From Diphasiastrum complanatum (taxonomy: Eukaryota; Streptophyta; Lycopodiopsida; Lycopodiales; Lycopodiaceae), in contig CM055102.1 in the NCBI GenBank assembly GCA_029204225.1, positions 381,501 through 445,500 of the forward strand: a stretch of 64,000 nt of DNA, read 5' to 3'. Shown one piece after another: positions 13,101-23,700 of this stretch. The position numbers were made by a program, and so were the translations under genes. Below the pieces are notes generated by a model, which saw only the letters and a list, made by a program, of their open reading frames with translations, had not been told where the DNA came from and searched no databases. How positions within the stretch are numbered: position 1 is the first letter of the stretch; each line of letters opens with the position of its first letter.

Positions 13101-13861
13101 ACTTTTTGTTCATGATCTATGGGTAAAATTTTGGTAATTTAAAATAAACACGAAAGCCATATAATAAATCTTAGTGCAGTTCTGCTCATCGATGATGTTT
13201 TTTTAGGTGGATTGACATGAGAAGGGGAGAACATATGGGGTGGGCGGAGTGCGGGTGTGCTCCCTAATGGTTAAAAGCAAGTTGTTTGGGCAAGAGGCCG
13301 ATGGTTTAAGTGCTCGGGGGAGATGGGTGGGTGGGTTTTGCCATGTGACAAAAAAGGGCAAGGGAGTGTTAAAAAAAGATATGCTCCTGCCCTTAAAAGC
13401 CTTAGGTTTTTTTTTTTGGCGGAGGAGAATTTCTTTCTTGATGGGGACTTTTTTTTGTCTCCTTTTAAAAGACAGGGGAACCCATTTCCTTAATCAGACC
13501 ATTGAAGCCATCGTATTTTTCTATCACGCATCGCCAAACCACTCCATATAATCCAAACTTAATTTATGGAGAGCCAAAAAGCCCCTTCACTTTTTTTGTT
13601 TTATGGAGAGTGGGGGTTCATATTTTTAAGTGGATTTACGTTCATATTTTTTTATGAGAGGTTTACATTTAAGAAAAAGTGTGTGTGTGTGTGTGTGTGT
13701 GCGTGCGTGGGGGGGGAGTAAATATTGATATATTTACTTTTAATGGAATGGAGGCACCCCCTTGTTTATATATCTACACACACACACACATTTTAACCTT
13801 CTTCATTTCTTTTAGGGGCATGGAGGGACCTCCCTCCCTCTATGGGTGGTTGGTCGGCCCG

Positions 13862-13914
<53 letters not shown>

Positions 13915-14660
13915 GGGGCCCGTGGGAAAGAGAGAAGGAGAAAAAAGGACTCTAGACTCTATACTTCATACAATATATCTCATCCACAAAAGGCTTTTTA
14001 TATGGAGATGTGTGTGCGCGCGCGTGCGCGTGCACGTGCGTGCGCACACACGCATTCGTTGTGTTGGGGGTCACACAGACACAACGAACACGCGCACACG
14101 CACACACACTCTCACTCACTCATTCACACGTGTGTGTGCGTGCACGTGTTCCAAATCCCCCCTCCCCCCCCCTATTTTTCTCTTTTTATTGTCTCTTTTA
14201 CTCCCCTCACCCCATCTCCCTCCTTTTTTTTAATTGTGCATTTTTTGGCCCATGGATAAAAGCTTGTGGGTAACAATTTAGGAGTTAAAGCTAGTGAGTT
14301 TGGGCTTGTGGTTAAAAATTCCTGAAAATGGCAAGTCAAGATAGGAATTTGAAGGATTGAAAAAAAAAAAACCAGTTTAAGGTAGTCAAGAGAATTTTTA
14401 TGTTCATGATTTATGGGTAAAACTTTGATAATTTAAATAAATAAGAAAGCCAAGTAATAAAAATTATTGGCTAAAGTTTAAAGCACATTGAAGTGTGTGA
14501 AGAAAATAAAACCTTAACTTCAAACTTTAAGTATTTGAATTTAGTAAGTGGGCATGCATCCTCCTCCCCAGGTTTTTTAGTTAGAAAAAGCTCATGCATG
14601 GGTGAGGGGAGGAGGATGCATGGGTGCACCCATACACATGCGCAAAACTATACATAAGTT

Positions 14661-14705
<45 letters not shown>

Positions 14706-17700
14706 TAGTTGCATGTCCGAATCGAGAATCGAGGGATAGAATGGATCGAAGGACTTGCATGCATTGTTGACTATTCTGCACTTATTGTTGTCTGGACTGC
14801 ATGCACTGTTGACAAGCAAGAATTTGGTTGGATCAAATGATCATCGTGCTGAGTTTGAAAATCGCCTTGGGAAGAAGACAATGTAGAGGCAATGGAAGGT
14901 ATGATGACGAATGAATGGAAAGGCAAAGATGGCAGAGCAGGGCAGAACGAGTGGAGGTAGTAGGTCGCAGAATTAGGGTTAGTTTTAGGGCGAAAATCAA
15001 GGTTAGGATTAGGGTGAGCAATTACATTTAGGGTTAAGGTGGTAAAATTTTAGGATTATGGCAAATTTTAGGGTTAGGATTATGGTAGGGTGCTAGGACA
15101 GATCTAGGTTAGCGTTAGGGCAACGATAGGCCACTAATGATGAGAGAGAGAGAGAGAGAGTTTTATTAATATCTTTTCCATGCCAAAAGGCATATAAGAC
15201 AAAAAGTACATGTCAAGTGTGTGGTGCAATTAGGAGCATATAAAACATCTCCAATAACGATGAGAGTCTAAGAATCCAAAATCAAGACTATTCATTAACA
15301 CAAAGTATTTTCAAAGAGAAGAGAGAGATGGTTAGATAACCCTCTTGTAGAAACTTGTGGACAGCCAATATGAACAGTAGATTGCTTAACAAAAGTGTGT
15401 CTCATACAAATGAATGGCTACATATAAGTAGTCCAAGATGGCTATCTACCTTCATGACTGTTGGTTGTCCAATAACTTGACTAATGGCTATCTAGCTACC
15501 ATAAGTTACATAAAATAATTAAGTACCCCAAATAACAAGTCAGGTACTTGATTCACATGTATAGGCCCCTAGTGGACCCACGAGTCCCTACAAGTTAGTT
15601 TCATACTAACTTGGGCCTGAAATATAAATGACCATGGTGTAATAGATCCTAACACCACAGTAGGGCAAACACTAACTGATCCACCCAACCTTGCCTACTC
15701 CCTGATATAGAGTAAGCCCCTCCTAGCCCAGTGTGAGGACTGGTAGCATGCTACTGCCAAGTGTCGGCCACGTGGCACTGACGTGGCCGACTGCACGTCG
15801 GGACCCAACTGGGGGCCCTATCCTGCTGACAGGGTCCCTAGGCTGTGTTAGGCCCGCCATGGCTATGGACCGTGCTGGGGCACACTACTCACACTGTCTT
15901 GCCCTGTTGGTCATGTACGCTGGACACGACCCTGACTGTGGTATCTGACCTATCTGTGTTCTCTAGGGTTCGGCACTGGTTACGAGCTCGTAACACTCCC
16001 TCCCCCTTAAGAACCGTCTTGGTCCTCTAAGACAAAGTCTGGAAAAATCTTGCGAAGGACGCTGCCTCTTTCCCAAGTGGCATTCTCAACAGGCTGATCA
16101 TTCCACTTAACCAGATACTCTCGGTATAGAGTATGACGAGTCTGCGTCTCTCTACTATCCAGAATCTCCTCTGGTTCATGTGGAGGTTGTTGAGGATCCA
16201 ATGGGAGAACTAGAACACTGTCCCCTACCAGATTGTCTGATCTGGTTAAGGCTTGTCGTAACTGACTTACATGAAAGACTGGAAAAACCTTACTGCTGTG
16301 TGGGAGTTCTAGTTCATAGGTGACCTCGCCTAGTCTCCTACTGATGGTAAAGGGACCACAATACCTTGGAGACAACTTAGCTCACACTCCTGATTTGAGG
16401 GTTTTAGAGTCAACTGGGATTCTCAAGTAGACTTTCTCACCAGTGGAGAATTGCACATTCCGTCTGTGTGGATCTGCATAATGCCTGGCTCAATCCTGGG
16501 ACTGTCTAATGCTACGCTTAGCATGTTCTATCATCTGGTTTAGGTCTTCTAAAAAGTTTCTGGCTGCTTCAACTTTTTCTTGTTTAAACCCTACAACTGT
16601 GGGTGAGCGTGGCTGAAAACCGTACATCAGCATAAATGGGCTGTATCCCGTAGCTGAATGTTTGGTATTGTTGTAAGCAAACTCTAATATCGAGAGATAC
16701 TCCTCCCAATTAGTCTGCTTCTTGCTGACGTATGCACGAAGCATATCCTCCAGCACTTGATTTACCCTTTTTGTTTGACCGTCCGTCTGTGGATGGTCGG
16801 TGGTACTCATATTAAGTTTAGTATGGAAATGATGGAATATTGCCCTCCAAAAATTTCCAGTAAACTTACTGTCCCGGTCGCTGACTATGCCGAAAGGTAG
16901 ACCGTACAATTTAAATAGCCCGTCTACAAACAACCTCGCTAACTCTGGAGCTCTAACGGTTGTTTTGGTCGGAATAAAATGAGCCATTTTGGTCAGACGG
17001 TCAACTGTGACCCATATAGCGTCATTACCCTTTTGGGTTTTAGGCAGGCCTACTATAAAATGCATGGAGATACTCTCCCATTTACCAGCTGGTATTTCTA
17101 AGGGATGCAACAACCCTCCTGCCTTTAAATGCTCTGCTTTATTTACTTGACATTTCTGGCAACTGGTTACATACTGGTGGACGTCCTTTTTCATACTGGG
17201 CCAGAAAAATTCCCTACGAAGAAGCTCATAGGTCTTCTGTATGCCTGGGTGTCCCGCGCTAGGATTGTCATGACATTCATATAGGACCTGCTGCCTATAA
17301 TCCTCTCAATTGGGGACACATACTCTATCTCTATAGAGCAAGTACTCATCCTGAATGGAATACTGTTTCCATTTGAATCCTTGAGTCAACTGACCCTCAA
17401 CCACTGGGGTTTGCTTGGGTAATACAGGCTCAGAATCCTCAACGTCATCTGACGACGTATACTCGGACTCATCATCATCCTCAACGGAAGCTGCCGTATT
17501 CTTGGATGAACTGGCACCAGCCCCGGGAACTGGTTCTGGAGTCTGTAACTGTCTGTTCTGGACTGAGTTCCAGATAATAGAGAAGAATGCATCATGCTGG
17601 CATTTCCCTCTCAAGGACTCGAGTAACTCATTACGAATCTGAGTAAAACTCAGCTCGTTTATCATAGGCATTCTGCTAAGGGCATCTGCTACTGTATTGA

Positions 17701-20700
17701 ATTTTCCACGCCTATATCTGATAGACATGTCAAACTCTTGCATCAACTTTGCCCAACGAGCTTTCCGACCTCTAAGCTCAGGTTGATTGCAAAGGTATCT
17801 GAGACTCTCATGGTCTGTCAGGACCTCAAAGTTGGCACCATACAAATAATGCCTCCAAGTCTTTAAGGGCATGTACTATAGAAAAGAGTTCCTTTTCATA
17901 GGCACTGTACCTAGTCTGAGCTGGCTCGAGTTTTTTACTCTCGAACGCAACTGGTCGTCCGCCTTGAGTTAGCACAGCACCTACTGCAAAGTCGCTAGCA
18001 TCTGTTTCGACCACAAATGGCTGATTGGGGTCGACGACTTCTAAAACTGGTGCTGTAGCTAAGACTGTTTTGAGAGCATCAAAGCTCTCCTGCTGTGCGG
18101 ACTCCCAAATGAACTCCTTTCCCTTTTCCTTAAGGAGATTTGTCATAGGGACTGCTATCTGAGCATATTCCTTGACAAATCGTCTGTAATATCCCGCCAG
18201 ACCAAGAAAGATCTGAAGTTCCAAAATATTCTGAGGTGTCAGCCAACTGAGTATGGCTTTAACCTTATTTGGGTCCATCTTAATCCCATCTGAAGAGATA
18301 ATGTGACCCAAATATGCTACTTCTTCAACGAAGAATTCACACTTGGACTGTTTAGCATAGAGCTTATGCTTTCTAAGCAATCGAAACACCTTTCTGAGGT
18401 GTTTTAGATGCTCCTTCCTCGTTTTGCTGTAAACGAGGATGTCATCTAAAAATACGACTACAAACTTACCCAAGTATGGTCTGAGGACACTGTTCATCAA
18501 GGTCATAAAGGTAGCTGGAGCATTTGTGAGCCCAAATGGCATCACCTTAAACTCATAATGACCGTGACGAGTCCTAAAAGCTGTTTTTGAGACATCTTCC
18601 GATTTTATACGGACTTGATGATATCCCGATCTGAGGTCTATTTTACTGAAAAACTTAGCCCCGTCGAGTTGATCAAACAACTCGTCTGCCTGAGGCATAG
18701 GATATTTATTCTTAATTGTGATTTTATTGAGGGCTCTGTAATCTATGCAAAGACGCATAGACCCCTCTTTCTTTTTCACCAATAGGACTGGTGAGGCCCA
18801 TGGTGAACTACTGGTCTGAATTTGGCCTTTCCCAAGATAGTCTGTTAACTGCCTAGTTATTTCTTCATCCTCTGTTCGGCTGACTCGATACGGAGGTTTA
18901 GAAACAGGTGCTGTACCTGGTACTAGGTTTATTACATGATCTACCTCTCTGCTAGGTGGTAAACCATGTGGCAAATCTTCAGGAAAAACATCTTTAAATT
19001 TAGACAATAAAGTTTCTAATTTACTGATTTTCTGCTGAATAGAGCTGGAAATAGAAACTTCAGGAATAAACTGAAAGTCACATAAGAATACCTGATGGTC
19101 TTCGTCTCCGATTAGCTGACAGAGCTCTGAACTGCAGACCATAGGGCTGTTGGGAACATCATGCTCCCCATGCAACTGGATCTCTCGGCCTTTATGCTGA
19201 AAGCTGAGGGTGTTCTCCTGATAGTTTCTGTGGAGGGAAGGTCCTAAACTGTAGAGCCAATCTCTCCCGAGAACAATGTCTGTTCGATCCAGGTGCATTA
19301 TCTGAAAGTTTATTTCATCTTGGTACCCCTGAATACCAAGATTTAACTTACTTACCATAGTTTCCCATATTTTTTTATCTTCACCCTTAGCTAATGAAAC
19401 TATGTACCTATGCTGACTAGATACTTCTGGTAGTTTAAGCTTTTTAAACAGGGTGTGGTTGATGAAATTATGGGTTGCCCCATCATCAACCATGACTCTT
19501 ATTGACTGGTTACCAACTTTCCCATGCATACGTACTAGGTCATGCGGCCCAAAGCTGAAGGGTCTCGCTAGCATTGCAGAGGTCAGCTGGCAACAGTGTT
19601 CATGATCTTCATGATACACTTTGATCTCGGAAGCTGCCGAGTCACTGGGGAAACATACAGTCTGAACAAGATGAACTTGTTTTTTATCTTTCTTATCTTT
19701 TTTAGTGAAAGGCCCCTTGGGACACTGTTTGACTGTGTGTCCCTTGCCCATACACACAAAGCACAAACGTTCTTGTTTGGCTTTCTCAAAATGATCTGGT
19801 TTTAAGGGCTGTATGAGTGAAGGGCGTTTCTGAGGAGCTTCACCTTTAAATTTATCTTCTTTCTTTCTTTTTAAAAATTTCTTTTTAAATTGAAAGTCTT
19901 TCTGAGAAGGCTGCTCAGAAAGTGGCTGTTGTCTCGCCCTCTTCCTACCCACTGAATCATCATAGATTTGAGCATATCTGAAAGCTTGCTCAAGGGTAGT
20001 AGGCGAGTTTCTCTTGACCTCTACTTTATATTCATCTTTGAGGCCACGGACAAATCCCCTGATTTTCTGATAGTCATCCATATTTTTATTTTAATCTTTA
20101 AAATTGCTTCTCGATACTGCGAGATATATTGGATGAGGGACTTGTCCATTACTATTCTTTCCCAGGCTTCCCAGACTCTATCAAGTTCATTCTCTGGTAG
20201 AAATTCTCTTAGGAAAGCTTCTTCAAAAGCTTTCCATGACCGGGGAGTCTGCCCAGTCTCCTGGAGATTTAACCACCACTTATAGGCCATAGGCCCTAAG
20301 GAAAGACTGGCCTCAATAGCTTGCAAATGGTGAGGGGTTTGTTTAAGAGCATGAATGTTCTTCCATTTGTTGAGGAAGGTTTGTAGAATATCTGCATTTC
20401 TATCCTTCTCTTCCCCATTAAAAGTAGGAGGTTTTAAGTCTTTAAAAACACTGGGGTGAGACCGTAAAGTCTCACCCGAAACTGATGGGAGTGGAGAAGG
20501 GGATAACTGAGAAGTGGAGGGAAGGCTTCCTTTTGCGGAACTCAAAATCAAGTTTTTGAGTTCAACGAACGAGTCGTCCACACTGGACTTGAAATTGGCT
20601 AATGCCAACTTCAGTTCATCCACTTCTGTTACCAATTGGAGAAACTGCTCCTTGGTAACCAGTTCGTCGAGTTCTTCGGCGAACTGTTCCTGTTCTTCCA

Positions 20701-23700
20701 CTTCCATGGGTTCCTTCCCTTTTCTGTAAGCCAAGGCTTCTGTTTCAAGTTCGTCGAAGCCTCTCTCCGAGGGTTGATCAGGTCCCTGAGGAGTGGTCAT
20801 CTTCGGAACTGAAAGAGAGTTACCTTAACTTCTAAAGGGAAAAAAGTCTAAAAGACTAATTTACAACTGTACAAGGAAAAGGAAAGATGACTTAGTTGTT
20901 TCTGAGGACTGTACTTCCACAGAGAGAATCAAGAAAAGTGCACCTAAGATTCTGTCTCAGATCCGCTCCAAATTCCAGAAAATTTCAGTCCAAATTCGAA
21001 GTTTCCACCCAATTTGGCAGCGCTGGACCTGCTCCACGTTTTCTATTTAAAATGTGCTCAAAAATCCACAATTGATACATAAAAATCAAGGGTAAATCCC
21101 TGATTTTTCAGCGCTGAGCCTGTACAAGGGATTGTGCCTCAAACAACTGTAAATTCCCAGCAAATTTCAAGGATTTGAAAGCTGTTCCTATAGCGATTTT
21201 CCTCCTCAATTCTTTCCTGAGAATCTGAGAAATCTTTCCTATCTTCTGATAGCTTTCTCTACTGCTGTCCTGAACTCCCTAGGATGGAGATGGCTCTGAT
21301 ACCAGTGTAATAGATCCTAACACCACAGTAGGGCAAACACTAACTGATCCACCCAACCTTTTGTATTCACTAAGTAAGAAAATCAGCATGCTGCTTTAAA
21401 TTTAAAGCTTCACAAAGAGCTTTAAATCAAACTCTAGGCAATGCCTTAGTGAACACATCTGCAATATTATCCTCCGTGGGACAATATTCAAGCGTGATGT
21501 CGCCATTATGAAGCTTCTCCCAAACAAAGTGATAATGGATCTCGATATGCTTTGTTCTTGCATGAAATACTGGATTTGTGCAATGGCAATAGCACTTTGA
21601 TTATCCGTAAATAGGAGAGTAGTTGAGGGCTGGCCATGCTTCATTTCTATAAGTAATTGTCTCAGCCATATACACTCTGTAGTGGCTGAATACGTTGCTC
21701 TATATTCTGCTTCACTTGAGGATGTAGCAACGGTGGGCTGTTTCTTGCTTAACCAAGAAACTGCAGAATTTCCAATGAAAAAGCAATGATCACTAGTAGA
21801 GCGTCTAGTGTCTTGATCTCCACCCCAATCCGAGTCACAAAAACCAGCCAAACATGCATTATCGCTAGAAGGATAAAACAGACCAAGTGTTTTACTTCCT
21901 TGAAGATATCGAAGGATCCTCTTCAATGCTTTCCAATGTGATGTCAACGGAGCATGCATGAATTGACTCATGAGGGAAACACTATAAGATATGTTTGGTC
22001 TTGAGTTGCATAAGTAAATGAGACTTCCAACCGCTTGACAATATAGTGTAGCATCAAATGGTTCACCACCACTTTGATTACTTAACTTCAGGCCCGTCTC
22101 AATTGATGTAGCAACCGGCTTGCAATCTTCCATTTTGAAACGCTTCAAAATCTGCTTAATGTACCGCTGTTGGGTAATGAAGATTCCAGCCTTTCCTTGC
22201 AAAAACTCAAGACCAAGGTAGAAATGCAATTGGCCTAAATCTGATGATCCAGGATCTTAACTATTCAATCACACAAAGCATTCTCAAAAGAAAGAGAGAG
22301 ATGGCTAGAAACCCTCTTGTAGAAACTTGTGGACAGCCAATATGAACAGTAGATTGCTTAACAAAAGTGTGTCTCATACAAATGAATGGCTACATATAAG
22401 TAGTCCAAGATGGCTATCTACCTTCATGACTGTTGGCTGTCCAATAACTTGACTAATGGCTATCTAGCTACCATAAGTTACATAAAATAATTAAGTACCC
22501 CAAATAACAAGTTAAATACTTAATTCACATGTATAGGCCCCTAGTGGACCCACGAGTCCCTACAAATTAATTTCATACTAACTTGGGCCTAAAATATAAA
22601 TGACCATGGTTACACAGATCTCGACCTTTTGGGTCATAGTAACCTATGGCTTCTACATCATTTACATTTATTATTCTAATAGAGAGGTGTGATGAAGGGG
22701 AGAGGAAAAAATTCTGAGGACAAGAAAGTGCTCTAATACCAGTTTATGAACACAATCACAGATAATGGTATCAAATGAAGTATTAAGATAGCAAAAAGCA
22801 TTTACAAAGCATTCTCCAATTAAGAAAACCGCATGACTATCAATGGTCGTCGATAGCTCAGGCAAATTTTCAACAAAGATTTCCACTACAAAGATGGAAC
22901 TCCCGTACAAAGAGCTCAAGACTCCAAAACATAAACTTGATAGAATGATGACCTCTATTTATGGTAGTAAGGCAATCATTCTAGGGTAGGGCATTTGGCT
23001 TATTAGCCCATTATTAGACATTTGGCCCATTTAAGTTTCAAATGTATTTTTAAGGGGGTTTAAACATGATAAAAAAATTGCAGGACCCTAAATAGTTGCC
23101 AGTCAAATAAGTATAATAGAGAAGTATGGACTGTGTGTCCATAACAGATGAAGCTTCACAGGTATATAGATCCAGATTGGGCAAGTGACAATTTAAAAAG
23201 ATGAGAGAAGAGCAATATCATGTTCCAGTAAGAAGCATGCAACCGTAGCTTTATCATTCACAATCAAACATCCAATGACAACGTATGCAGCTTAAGAAGC
23301 CATTCAAATAAGAAGACTTCTAGAAGACGTGCCATTGTAGCATGTAGTTTCAACAATTTTCCATCATGATGATCAAAGTTGCATACAACTGTCCATCCTC
23401 AAAATCCTGGTGATCCCCAAGCTGTCACTATCAAGGGCGTGAACTCGGAGCTGATCTGTAGAGTCAAGGAACTCTGTCCGTCATGAAGTTGTCCGGGCAT
23501 TAAAGTCCCCAGTCAGGAAAATATGCCCCTGCTCCGCAAATCTGATGATATCCACTGAAAGGTCCAAATAAGGTGAGCCAACACCCTCAACAAAAGAAGA
23601 GGAGTTCGGAGGAAAATAGCAGGTAGCAATGAAGATGTCCCTATCCAAACCAATCTCTCGTCCTATGATACGAATCCAGATATATCGTGCATGCTCATCG

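Larger units (their letters stand above)
15638..21360 (-). mobile_element. Ty3/Gypsy chromovirus with complete 3' LTR and truncated 5' LTR
   Basis: Minus-strand element of 5.7 kb. The 3' LTR is 15638-15995, beginning TGTTACGAGC and ending ATTACA (358 bp). Directly before it is a purine tract, AAGGGGGAGGGAG. At the other end only 55 bp of the 5' LTR survive (21306-21360, identical to the start of the 3' copy in plus sense). Next to it is the primer site TGGTATCAGAGC (minus, 21303-21292), complementary to initiator tRNA-Met. The order is gag, zinc knuckle, protease, RT, RNase H, integrase, chromodomain, as in chromoviruses. Several frameshifts and changed catalytic residues make it inactive. 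It sits inside the Hip intron, antisense to the gene. Confidence 0.9.

Noticed and set aside
13679-14273. ORFs of 87-184 residues rich in Arg/Glu and Thr/His
   Set aside because: They translate GA, GT and CA tracts; no domain and no continuity outside the repeats.
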